A stretch of DNA of 64,000 bases from an uncultured Christensenellaceae bacterium (lineage in GTDB: Bacteria; Bacillota; Clostridia; Christensenellales; CAG-314), in assembly GCA_910586625.1 (NCBI GenBank), contig CAJUIZ010000004.1, forward strand, positions 88,419 through 152,418, in the 5' to 3' direction. The first letter of the stretch is position 1. Each line of letters starts with the position of its first letter. The position numbers were made by a program, and so were the translations under genes. The notes beneath the pieces were generated by a model. It searched no databases. It saw only the letters and a program-made list of their open reading frames with translations, and was not told the origin of the DNA. Shown one piece after another: positions 51,613 to 60,174 of this stretch.

Positions 51613-51831
51613 ATGTTCAACGGTATGTTTAACGACGGCGGATGCGGCGAACACGGCGGCTGCTTCGGCGGTTGCAACTGCACTTGGATTTTACTTATAA
51701 TCCTGTTTTTGTGTTGTTGCGGCGGAAAAATGAGAAACTTCAACCTCAACGTAAATCCTTGTTGCTTGATTCTCATTATAGCCTTGCTCGTGTGCTGCGG
51801 CGGACTTAAAATCGGCGGCGACTGCAAATAG
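51613..51831 (+). CDS. Cys/Gly-rich mini membrane protein, 72 residues
   Basis: Two hydrophobic segments (about 24-35 and 51-62), each ending in a cysteine run followed by GG (CCCGG and CCGG), with a Gly/Cys-rich N-terminus (GGCGEHGGCFGGCNC). GGAGG is ideally placed before the ATG. The layout resembles the tiny YjcZ-like spore or membrane peptides of Bacillota, but I cannot assign a family. Eleven cysteines in 72 residues is remarkable; they may bind metal or form disulfides. It is one of very few plus-strand genes here. Confidence 0.7.
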   Translation: MFNGMFNDGGCGEHGGCFGGCNCTWILLIILFLCCCGGKMRNFNLNVNPCCLILIIALLVCCGGLKIGGDCK

Positions 51832-51886
51832 GGTCGCAGACGACTGGGCGTAGCAGCCCGACTTCTTGTACATAACAAAAGATAAA

Positions 51887-51918
51887 TTAGGGGCTGCGGC
51901 TATTGCCGCAGCCCCTAA
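51887..51918. terminator. Strong bidirectional hairpin terminator
   Basis: TTAGGGGCTGCGGC and GCCGCAGCCCCTAA form a perfect 14-bp stem with a TATT loop between converging genes; the minus strand continues with TTTATCTTTT. Confidence 0.85.
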
Positions 51919-51945
51919 GAACTTTATGGGATAATTTTCGTCCGT

Positions 51946-52920
51946 TTATTTGTCCGATTCCTGATTTTCTTCCATTTCCATTTCTTTGTTGGCAAAGCCC
52001 ATACCTATAACTTCCCTGACGTTTTCGACATAGGCAAATGCCGACGGGTCCACTTGGCTTATTATGCGCCGAGCGCGTGTTAACTGACGTTTGTTGATAA
52101 TGCACAGCACCATACTCTTTTCCTGATGAGAATATCCGCCTACTACCTTGACGGTGGTTGTGCCGTGTTTAAGCTCGTTTTGCAACGCTTCGGACATTTC
52201 TATCGGTTTTTCGGTGGTTACTTCCAACTCGACCGCCGCAGAAAAGCCTTTGAATATCATTTCCTGAACTATTTCGCTGATAAACATTGCGGCTACGGAA
52301 TAAACAAACATATTGATGGATTCCACGCCGTCGCGGGTTACAATGTAATACGCGATAGCAGCCAGCAGTACTATTCCTATGTTGGTAGCCAATATTACGC
52401 GCATAGCGTCGCTGCCGCTCTTTTTCGTGTGTCTTTGCGCTATAAGTCCGACAATGTCACTGCCGCCGGTGGACGCGTTAACGGACAGCATCAAAGGGAA
52501 CGATACGCCGTGAAGCGCGCCGCCGAGAAGAACGTACAGCACCTTGTCCATTTCTTCGCCTTCCGCGACCATAACCTGCTTGAACACCTCCGAAAGGTTG
52601 CACACGCGGAACACGATAAGCTCCGCGCCGAGAAACAGCACGTAAAGCATTGTTTTGATTGCAAAACGTTTGCGGAAAAAGAAAAACGTGCTTATTATAA
52701 TGGGGAAGTTGGCAACAATAAGCCAAATGCCGACAGAAATAAACCATTTTGCAGGGTCGGTGCCCGTAAGCAGAATATCCAAAATTCCTGCGACGCCCAA
52801 AGCTCCGCCGCATACGACGTTGCTTGGCAAAAGCAACAGCTCGATTGACACCGCCGTTGCAAGACTGGCAAGAAGAACGATAAGAAGTTGTTTGAAATTG
52901 TACCAAAAAGCTTTTTTCAT
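51946..52920 (-). CDS. YitT-family membrane protein
   Basis: DUF161/DUF2179 protein of 324 residues: five or six hydrophobic segments (about 1-215, with SNVVCGGALGVAGIL and ASTGGSDIVGLI), then a cytoplasmic DUF2179 alpha-beta domain (about 235-305; VVGGYSHQEKSMVLCIINKRQ). The function of YitT proteins is poorly known. Its start overlaps the stop of the upstream yitT-like gene by 4 bp. The acidic Glu/Met tail after 310 is extra. Confidence 0.9.
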   Translation of the reverse strand: MKKAFWYNFKQLLIVLLASLATAVSIELLLLPSNVVCGGALGVAGILDILLTGTDPAKWFISVGIWLIVANFPIIISTFFFFRKRFAIKTMLYVLFLGAELIVFRVCNLSEVFKQVMVAEGEEMDKVLYVLLGGALHGVSFPLMLSVNASTGGSDIVGLIAQRHTKKSGSDAMRVILATNIGIVLLAAIAYYIVTRDGVESINMFVYSVAAMFISEIVQEMIFKGFSAAVELEVTTEKPIEMSEALQNELKHGTTTVKVVGGYSHQEKSMVLCIINKRQLTRARRIISQVDPSAFAYVENVREVIGMGFANKEMEMEENQESDK

Positions 52921-53849
52921 TTCGTTTTATAACTCCTGTTGAACAGCGGTCTGGAAAATACGTCGTGTACATCCTTGACGATAGTAAATGCGTTGGGGTC
53001 TATTTTTTTTATTAAACGTTTGAGCCTGTGAGCCTGACGATACTGTACGATTACCGCAATTATACGGCGATCGCCGCTGTCGGCGCGCGTTTTCTCAACG
53101 TCAATATACGACAGCCCGCGCTTGAACGCGGAGGTTATCTCCGTTGACAGCTCGTCGTACCGAGTAGTTACTATAATGAACTTTTGCGGATGGTTGAAAC
53201 CGCGTTTTAACATTCCCATAACGTTAGAACCCATAAGAATGTAAACAAGCGAATAAACAGCCACGCCCAAGCGTTGATGCTTGATTATCATAACGACGAC
53301 ACAGCCTGCAATCATAATGGCGAAATTGGCGATAAATATTACGTTGGACAAGTCCGTGCCGGGCTTCTTCTTTGCAACTATTTTGGCTATAATCTCCGTA
53401 CCGCCGTTGCTGCCGTTAAACTCATTGGCAATATACATAGAATAACCTATCATAATGCCGCCGAATATGACTGCGATAATTTTCGATTCGGCAAACTGAA
53501 AGCTTTGCGGCAGGTACGCAGAAAAGAGAAAACCGAACGCCGTGCACACAATTGTAGACCAAATCGTCTTAAAGGTGAAATCTCCGCGCAGGAATATGAG
53601 AGAACATATAAGCAACGGCGCGTTGAGAATGAAATAAATTATCCACTTGACTACGTTAAAAGCGTCTTGTCCGACAAATTCGCAAACAATATACGCCGCC
53701 GCGGACGACAAACCGCTTACTCCGCCGGCAATAAGGTTGGACGGGTCCACGAAGCAAAAAAGGGATATAGCGTTGAGTATCCCTGCGATAGTTATAACGC
53801 CGTACTCGTAAAAAAATCGTCCGACTTGTTTTCCCGTTAGTTTCTTCAC
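52917..53849 (-). CDS. YitT-family membrane protein (tandem paralogue)
   Basis: 310 residues with the same layout: SNLIAGGVSGLSSAA, NGSNGGTEIIAKI and a DUF2179 tail (about 220-300; IAVIVQYRQAHRLKRLIKKIDP). It is the first gene of a two-gene overlapping unit with a consensus promoter and an upstream palindrome. Tandem YitT genes may form a hetero-oligomer; that is inference. Confidence 0.9.
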   Translation of the reverse strand: MKKLTGKQVGRFFYEYGVITIAGILNAISLFCFVDPSNLIAGGVSGLSSAAAYIVCEFVGQDAFNVVKWIIYFILNAPLLICSLIFLRGDFTFKTIWSTIVCTAFGFLFSAYLPQSFQFAESKIIAVIFGGIMIGYSMYIANEFNGSNGGTEIIAKIVAKKKPGTDLSNVIFIANFAIMIAGCVVVMIIKHQRLGVAVYSLVYILMGSNVMGMLKRGFNHPQKFIIVTTRYDELSTEITSAFKRGLSYIDVEKTRADSGDRRIIAVIVQYRQAHRLKRLIKKIDPNAFTIVKDVHDVFSRPLFNRSYKTK

Positions 53850-53909
53850 AAAAACCTCTTTTATTATCGCAGAAACGCGCTGCGTAACGTAAAAAGCATT
53901 ATAAAAAAT

Positions 53910-53962
53910 AATATAGCGGTTACGACAAAATATGTCAATGATTTAACGTCAATTTGACGTTA
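53910..53962 (-). promoter_or_regulatory. Consensus promoter of the yitT pair with an upstream palindrome
   Basis: Minus strand: TTGACA (53933-53938), 17 bp, TATATT (53910-53915). Five bases further upstream lies a perfect inverted repeat, TAACGTCAA-T-TTGACGTTA (53944-53962), at the position of an activator or repressor site. Confidence 0.75.
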
Positions 53963-53980
53963 CGCTTGTTAAAATCCCGT

Positions 53981-54014
53981 AAAAAATCGCGTTCCGTCAT
54001 ACGACGCAACGCGA
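53981..54014 (-). terminator. Terminator of the malQ-glgB-glgP-amylase operon
   Basis: TCGCGTTCCGTC and GACGCAACGCGA pair (one mismatch) around ATAC; the minus strand then reads TTTTTT. It lies 30 bp after the amylase stop codon. Confidence 0.85.
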
Positions 54015-54043
54015 AAATAATTGTTGACTGCTTTATACCGCAG

Positions 54044-55885
54044 TTATTTCTTAATTCGGCAGAGAATTACAAAGCCGCACGGCTCTACGGAGCAGCTACC
54101 GGCGTATGTTCTGCCCGTAAGCATATCGCGGTAAACGTAATCGAGCGGTAAATTCAAATTGCCGCCGCCGCGATTGACCGCTATTAAAACGCTCGTCTGA
54201 CTGTCTACGTGCGAACGGGAAAATACGTACGCTCCGTTGCCGTGCAGCAGCTGACGGAAATCTCCGTCGGAGAAAACGGGCATTTGCCTTAACTCGCCCA
54301 TCCGTCTGTAAAAATCCAACAGTTCCTTGTTCTCCCGTCCCCAAGGATAGCAGCCGCGGCAAAACGGGTCTTGGTAGCCTTCCATCCCGACTTCGTCGCC
54401 GTAAAACACGCAGGGGAAGCCGAACATAGTATATTGAAGCACGACGGCGAGTTTGAGCAGACGTATACCCCGCGCGTAGCCGTTGTCATCAAGCTTACGA
54501 TGAGATTGAATCTCCTTGGAAGCGTTTTCCAAACGGTCGCCCGCAAGATTCGTCAAAATTCGCACCGTGTCGTGCGTGCCCAATATATTCATAAGATTGT
54601 TGCGCACAAACGACGGATAATTGTTGACGGTATCGAACGCCACGCGATACAGTGCGTCGGCGTTGCCGTCGCGAACAAACTCTACTATGCCGTCCTTTAA
54701 CGGATAGTTCATTACCGAATCCAACTGACTGCCGTCGAGATAATGCCGACGAACGCCGTAATCCACCTTGTTGGAAGCATCTTCCCACACTTCCCCTATA
54801 ATAGCGCAGTCGCGCTTTTGCTTCTTGGCGGAAGCGACAATTTTATCCAACATACAGTCGGCAATCTCGTCCACGACGTCCAAACGCCAACCCGACGCGC
54901 CCGCTTTGAGCCAACGGGGAACTATGCCGTCCTTGCCGCAGAAATACTTTTGCGCTTCCTTGCTTGCGGCGTTTATACGCGGCAGCGTTTCGAAATTCCA
55001 CCAACACTCGTAACCGCCGTCGTCTCCTATATTGAACCACTTGCGGTAGGGCGAATCGATATCATTGTACGCTCCGCCTTCGCCGTATTTTTTGCCGCGG
55101 TTGAAATATTTAGACGTAGAACCGACGTGATTGAAAACGCCGTCCAAAATTATTTTGATGCCAAGCTTGTCCGCTTCGGCGCAAAGCGTTGTAAAATCCT
55201 GCTCCGTGCCGAACATAGGGTCTATCGTTTCGTAGTCTTCCGTATCGTACTTGTGATTGGAATACGCCTTGAAAACGGGATTCAAATAGATTGTCTTTAC
55301 CCCGAGAGAAGCAAGATACCCGAGCTTAGACGTTACACCCTTTAAGTTACCGCCGAAAAAGTCGCGGTTGCGCACCTTGCCGTCTACGTCGCGAAAAAAA
55401 GGCTGCTCGCCCCAAGAGCGCATTATTTTGTCTTCCGTAGCGACGGTTTCGCCTACTTTACAAAAGCGGTCCACCATTATTTGGTACATTACGCCCTTAT
55501 TGAGCCAAACGGGCGTATCGTATTTTTGAGCGTACACGGACAATTGGTAAGGATTGACGTTATCGTAAAACAGGCACGCCTGTCTGTCGGGACCGATTCC
55601 GATATATTTCTCGTAAGACACGCCGTCCATTACAAAATAGTAAAAATACAAGCCTTTTTCGAAGCTGACATCGGCGATATAATTGTCGTAGCCGTCCGCG
55701 CCTTCTTCCTTATACATTACAAACTCGCGTTTCAAGCCGTCGTCGCGAAACACCGCCAAGGTTACCTTGGCGGGATTGACTTCACGCCGCAGTTGAATTT
55801 TTATTCCGAAACGGACATTTTCTTCGACAGCGCCCACGACCGACTTGTAAAACTCGTCTGCGGGGTTGTATTTTACGTATTGCAT
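54044..55885 (-). CDS. Cytoplasmic alpha-amylase family enzyme (GH13)
   Basis: 613-residue GH13 enzyme with an N-terminal beta domain (about 1-125), the (beta/alpha)8 barrel and a C-terminal beta domain. Catalytic residues: Asp336 in GWRLDVVDE, Glu365 in IIGEVWED and Asp439 in LGTHDTVR. The layout resembles neopullulanase/cyclomaltodextrinase. No signal peptide, so it acts on internal glycogen or dextrins. The start at 55885 overlaps the glgP stop (TAATG) and has GGAG upstream. It is last in the glycogen turnover operon. Confidence 0.9.
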   Translation of the reverse strand: MQYVKYNPADEFYKSVVGAVEENVRFGIKIQLRREVNPAKVTLAVFRDDGLKREFVMYKEEGADGYDNYIADVSFEKGLYFYYFVMDGVSYEKYIGIGPDRQACLFYDNVNPYQLSVYAQKYDTPVWLNKGVMYQIMVDRFCKVGETVATEDKIMRSWGEQPFFRDVDGKVRNRDFFGGNLKGVTSKLGYLASLGVKTIYLNPVFKAYSNHKYDTEDYETIDPMFGTEQDFTTLCAEADKLGIKIILDGVFNHVGSTSKYFNRGKKYGEGGAYNDIDSPYRKWFNIGDDGGYECWWNFETLPRINAASKEAQKYFCGKDGIVPRWLKAGASGWRLDVVDEIADCMLDKIVASAKKQKRDCAIIGEVWEDASNKVDYGVRRHYLDGSQLDSVMNYPLKDGIVEFVRDGNADALYRVAFDTVNNYPSFVRNNLMNILGTHDTVRILTNLAGDRLENASKEIQSHRKLDDNGYARGIRLLKLAVVLQYTMFGFPCVFYGDEVGMEGYQDPFCRGCYPWGRENKELLDFYRRMGELRQMPVFSDGDFRQLLHGNGAYVFSRSHVDSQTSVLIAVNRGGGNLNLPLDYVYRDMLTGRTYAGSCSVEPCGFVILCRIKK

Positions 55886-58302
55886 TACATTCTCCAAATC
55901 TTTTCGGCGTACTCGCGTACAGAACGGTCCGCCGAAAAACGTCCCGATTCGGCGATGTTCTTCAACGACATTCTGTTCCACAGATTAACGTTCTTGTACG
56001 TTTCGTTCATTCTTTCGTGACAGCTCATATACGATGCGAAATCCGCAAAGCACATATACGGGTCGGCGATGGGATAGTTGCGAAGCAGGTAGTTGGAAAC
56101 GGATTCAAAAGTCGTACCGTTAAAGCCTACGTTCAAATCTTCCACTATCGCGCGCAGCTTGGGCAGCTTGAAATAGTAATCGGTAGAGTTGTATCCGTTA
56201 GCCCATACGTCGGCAACTTCTTCCGCCGTAAGACCGAATATGAAAATGTTGTCCCGACCGACGGCTTCGCTCATTTCGACATTTGCCCCGTCGAGAGTTC
56301 CCAACGTCAACGCGCCGTTTATCATAAACTTCATATTGCCGGTGCCGCTGGCTTCCTTGCCGGCAAGAGAAATCTGCTCGGACACTTCCGCCGCGGGAAT
56401 AAGGCTTTCCGCCATAGTTACGCAATAGTTTTCCATAAATACGACGTTGAGCTTTTCGCGTATTTTCGGATTGGCTTCCAAATCCTTTTGTATACAGCAG
56501 ATAAGCCGTATAACTTCCTTAGCCGTGTAATAGCTGGGGGCCGCCTTCGCTCCGAATATGAAGGTTTGCGGAGTAACGTCGAGATCGGGATTTTCCTTCA
56601 AGTCGTGATACAGCGACACAATCTTCAATACGTTAAGAAGCTGACGCTTGTATTCGTGCAAACGCTTGACCTGTACGTCGAAACGGGTGCTCGGGTCGAT
56701 ATTTACGCCCAACTTTTTACTTGCGATATCGGCAAACTTCTTTTTATTTGCCAACTTGATTTTTGCCATCTGTTGATGAACTTCTTCATCGTCGAGATAG
56801 GCGTTAAGCTTGGTAAGCTCGGACGCGTCGGTTAAAAAGCCGTCGCCGATTAAGTCCTTGATAAGAGCCGTAAGCCCCGTATTGGATTGACACAGCCATC
56901 TGCGGTGCGCGATACCGTTAGTGACGTTGGTAAACTTGTTTTTCTCCAAGGAGTAAAAATCGCGGAAAAGCTGACGCTTCAATATCTCGCTGTGCAGGGC
57001 GGACACGCCGTTGACCTTGTGAGAAGATATAATGGACAAGTTAGCCATACGCACCTGATCGTACGCTATAACGGCAAGGTCGGAAACCTTCTTGAAATCG
57101 TGCGTTTTGTCGAAAAACCGCTTGCAGGCGCGTTCGTTTATTTCCACTACAATCTGGTAAATACGCGGAAGCAGTCTCTTAAAGATATACTCAGGCCAAC
57201 TTTCCAACGCTTCGGCAAGCACGGTGTGATTGGTGTACGCGCATATCTGCGTAACGATATTCCAAGCCTTGTCCCAGTCCATACCGTATTCGTCTACGAA
57301 AATACGCATTAGCTCCGGTCCGCACAGAGCAGGATGCGTGTCGTTGATGTGAACGGCGACCATATTGACGAAAGTGTCGAAGTTGCCGTAACGCCTGTAA
57401 TGGTCGGCGACTATGTTCTGCATTGCCGCGGATACAAGGAAGTACTCCTGCTTTAAGCGGAGAATCTTGCCTTCTTCGTGATTGTCGTTGGGATACAGCA
57501 CCTTGGTAATCATCTCGGCGGCGGACTGTTCTTCTAACGCGCGGAAATACTCGCCCTGACCGAAGGTGCGGAAATCAAAGGGCTTGTTATTGCGGGCTGA
57601 CCACAGACGAAGCACGCCTACGGCGTTTGCGCGGTAGCCTTCCACAACCATATCGTAAGGGAAAGCCTGCACTTCTTCGCAGCCGACCTGTTCGTAGACG
57701 GGACCGTTGTCCGTCCATATCTCCTTGACTTCGCCGCCGAAGCGTACGATTTGAATTTTGTCGGGACGATCCTTCAACCACACTTCTCCGCCCGGAAGCC
57801 AGTTATCGGGAAGCTCCGTCTGCCAGCCGTCTACTATCTTTTGTTGGAAAAAACCGTATTCGAAACGGAGCGAATGTCCCATAACGGGATAGTTCTCCTT
57901 GGCAAGGCAGTCCAAGTAACACGCGGCAAGCCGTCCCAAGCCGCCGTTGCCGAGCCCTGCGTCCGGTTCGCATTCGTACAGGTCGTCGATATTTACCTTG
58001 TAATACTTCTTGAGCGTTTCCGCGAACAAGCCGTCCAACTCCATATTGAACAAATTGTTTTTGAGACTGCGCCCCATAAGAAATTCCATAGAAAGATAAT
58101 GCACGCGTTTGCGTTCGCGCGCCTTGTACTGACGGTTGAACGCAGTACGCTTTTCCAGCAGCATATCGCGCACTACGGTGGCAACGCATTTGTACAGCTG
58201 CATAGTATTAAGTTCTATTGCGGATACGCCGAAAGCCTTATTAGACGCGCTTTCGATCATCTCCTTTATATTGGATTTAGTCAAAGTACTCGAATTAGCC
58301 AT
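55885..58302 (-). CDS. glgP: Glycogen phosphorylase
   Basis: PLP-dependent GT35 enzyme releasing glucose-1-phosphate from alpha-1,4-glucan. 805 residues, normal length. The PLP lysine is in EASGTGNMKFMINGAL in the C-terminal third; NGGLGRLAACYLD and RVHYLSMEFLMGR are N-terminal family marks. GGAG precedes the ATG. It is coupled to the amylase gene by a TAATG overlap and lies 14 bp after glgB. Confidence 0.97.
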   Translation of the reverse strand: MANSSTLTKSNIKEMIESASNKAFGVSAIELNTMQLYKCVATVVRDMLLEKRTAFNRQYKARERKRVHYLSMEFLMGRSLKNNLFNMELDGLFAETLKKYYKVNIDDLYECEPDAGLGNGGLGRLAACYLDCLAKENYPVMGHSLRFEYGFFQQKIVDGWQTELPDNWLPGGEVWLKDRPDKIQIVRFGGEVKEIWTDNGPVYEQVGCEEVQAFPYDMVVEGYRANAVGVLRLWSARNNKPFDFRTFGQGEYFRALEEQSAAEMITKVLYPNDNHEEGKILRLKQEYFLVSAAMQNIVADHYRRYGNFDTFVNMVAVHINDTHPALCGPELMRIFVDEYGMDWDKAWNIVTQICAYTNHTVLAEALESWPEYIFKRLLPRIYQIVVEINERACKRFFDKTHDFKKVSDLAVIAYDQVRMANLSIISSHKVNGVSALHSEILKRQLFRDFYSLEKNKFTNVTNGIAHRRWLCQSNTGLTALIKDLIGDGFLTDASELTKLNAYLDDEEVHQQMAKIKLANKKKFADIASKKLGVNIDPSTRFDVQVKRLHEYKRQLLNVLKIVSLYHDLKENPDLDVTPQTFIFGAKAAPSYYTAKEVIRLICCIQKDLEANPKIREKLNVVFMENYCVTMAESLIPAAEVSEQISLAGKEASGTGNMKFMINGALTLGTLDGANVEMSEAVGRDNIFIFGLTAEEVADVWANGYNSTDYYFKLPKLRAIVEDLNVGFNGTTFESVSNYLLRNYPIADPYMCFADFASYMSCHERMNETYKNVNLWNRMSLKNIAESGRFSADRSVREYAEKIWRM

Positions 58303-58316
58303 AGTTATAAACTCCG

Positions 58317-60164
58317 TTATTTATGTTTTGCCGCTGCGGGCTTGTAAAAGTATTGGACGCTGGAAGCCGGAATAGTCAGTTCCAAATAGCCGTTTTCGTC
58401 CGTTTTGACGGCGGTTTCCGTGATAATTCCGCGACCGCCGAAGCGCAAATCGTCGCTGTTGAGAACAAGCTGATATTCTCCCGAGTCGGCAGTAAAACCG
58501 TACTTGTAATAATCGTACAAACTGAAATTTATTACCGCCATTACAACGTTGCCGAGCTTGTCTATGCGTTCGAAAGCTATTACGCTGTTCTTGGAGTCGT
58601 CCGCAAGCAGCCATTTGAAGCCGTCCCAAGTAGAATCGTTTTGATACAGCGGCTTATACTTCTTGTACGCCTTGTTGAGCTCCGTAACAAAATGCCTGTG
58701 CGAATCGTGCTTGGGATAGGTAAGCAATGACCAATCGAGCTCGCGCTGTTCGCTCCACTCGTTCCACTGCGCAAGCTCTACGCCCATAAAACCGAGCTTT
58801 TTGCCGGGATGCGCGTATTGGAAACCGAGAAGTGCCTTTAACTGGGCGAACTTGGTATCGTACTCGCCGAACATTTTGTTGATAAGACTGCCCTTCATAT
58901 GGACCACTTCGTCGTGAGATAAGGGCAAAACGTAGTTTTCGCTGTAAGCGTAGCACATAGAAAAAGTAAGCTTGTTGTGTTTTTCCGCGCGCCACAGCGT
59001 ATCCGACTGCATATAGGATAAAACGTCGTTCATCCAACCCATATTCCACTTGTAGTTAAAGCCGAGTCCGCCTACGTAGGTGGGATGGGTAACCTTGGGG
59101 AAAGCCGTCGATTCTTCCGCCACAAACAAAGCGTACGGACAGGCTTCGAACACCTTGCAGGACAGCTTACGAAGAAAATCTATCGCTTCCAAATTTTCCT
59201 TGCCGCCCCATTTGTTGGGTCTCCACTGACCGTCTCGCCTGTCGTAGTCGAGATAGAGCATACTCGCCACGGCGTCTACGCGCAAACCGTCGACGTGAAA
59301 CTCTTTGAGCCAATACAGCGCGTTGGACACGAGAAAACTCTGCACTTCGTAACGCGAATAATCGAAAATACGCGTTCCCCAGCTTTTGTGTTCCTTTCTA
59401 AACTCGTCGGGGGACTCGTAACAGCAGGTGCCGTCAAATTCTATCAGACCGTGCGCGTCCTTGCAGAAATGCGCGGGAACCCAGTCCAAAATAACTCCTA
59501 TGCCCGCCTTGTGAAACTGATTGATTAGATATTTGAGATCGTCGGGCGTGCCGAAGCGGCTTGTAGGAGCGTAAAAACCCGTAACCTGATACCCCCAAGA
59601 CGCGTCGAGCGGATGCTCGGCAAGTGGCATAAACTCCACGTGAGTATAGCCCGCCTTCTTGACGTACGGAACGAGATACTTAGCCAAATCGCGGTAGGAA
59701 TACATTCGTCCGTCGTAGTGTCTGCGCCAAGAACCTGCGTGAACTTCGTAGATACTGACGGGACTTTTGTAAATATTCTTTTTTTTCTGTTTTTCCGTCC
59801 ACTTTTCGTCGGTAAAGACGAACGGGTCGGAAGGGTCGTATATTCTGCTTGCCGTTTCGGGGCGTACTTCGGCGTAGCGCGCGTAGGGGTCGGATTTGTA
59901 CAGTATCGCGCCCGACTGCGTAGTTATAGCGTACTTGTAGCAATCGCCGTCCCTTGCTTCCAACTCGGTCTGCCAAATACCGTCAACAAGCGTCAGTTTG
60001 TCGTGATGAACGAGCCAATTGTTGAAATCGCCCACTACGCACACGTCCTTGGCGTTGGGCGCCCACACGGCAAAACGGTAGAGCCCGTCGGAAACCCTGT
60101 GACAACCCAACAGCTCGTAGGCATTTGCGGAGTCGCCGTTATAAAATTCGGTAAATTGTGACAT
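58317..60164 (-). CDS. glgB: 1,4-alpha-glucan branching enzyme
   Basis: GH13 enzyme making alpha-1,6 branches. 615 residues: N-terminal CBM48 (about 15-110, FAVWAPNAKDVCVVGDFNNW), barrel with GLRVDAVAS (nucleophile Asp), LFVAEESTAFP (acid Glu) and LPLSHDEVVH, and a C-terminal all-beta domain. It is somewhat shorter at the N-terminus than the enterobacterial form. AGGGGGAG precedes the ATG and overlaps the malQ end. Confidence 0.97.
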   Translation of the reverse strand: MSQFTEFYNGDSANAYELLGCHRVSDGLYRFAVWAPNAKDVCVVGDFNNWLVHHDKLTLVDGIWQTELEARDGDCYKYAITTQSGAILYKSDPYARYAEVRPETASRIYDPSDPFVFTDEKWTEKQKKKNIYKSPVSIYEVHAGSWRRHYDGRMYSYRDLAKYLVPYVKKAGYTHVEFMPLAEHPLDASWGYQVTGFYAPTSRFGTPDDLKYLINQFHKAGIGVILDWVPAHFCKDAHGLIEFDGTCCYESPDEFRKEHKSWGTRIFDYSRYEVQSFLVSNALYWLKEFHVDGLRVDAVASMLYLDYDRRDGQWRPNKWGGKENLEAIDFLRKLSCKVFEACPYALFVAEESTAFPKVTHPTYVGGLGFNYKWNMGWMNDVLSYMQSDTLWRAEKHNKLTFSMCYAYSENYVLPLSHDEVVHMKGSLINKMFGEYDTKFAQLKALLGFQYAHPGKKLGFMGVELAQWNEWSEQRELDWSLLTYPKHDSHRHFVTELNKAYKKYKPLYQNDSTWDGFKWLLADDSKNSVIAFERIDKLGNVVMAVINFSLYDYYKYGFTADSGEYQLVLNSDDLRFGGRGIITETAVKTDENGYLELTIPASSVQYFYKPAAAKHK

Positions 60165-60174
60165 TTCGCTCCCC

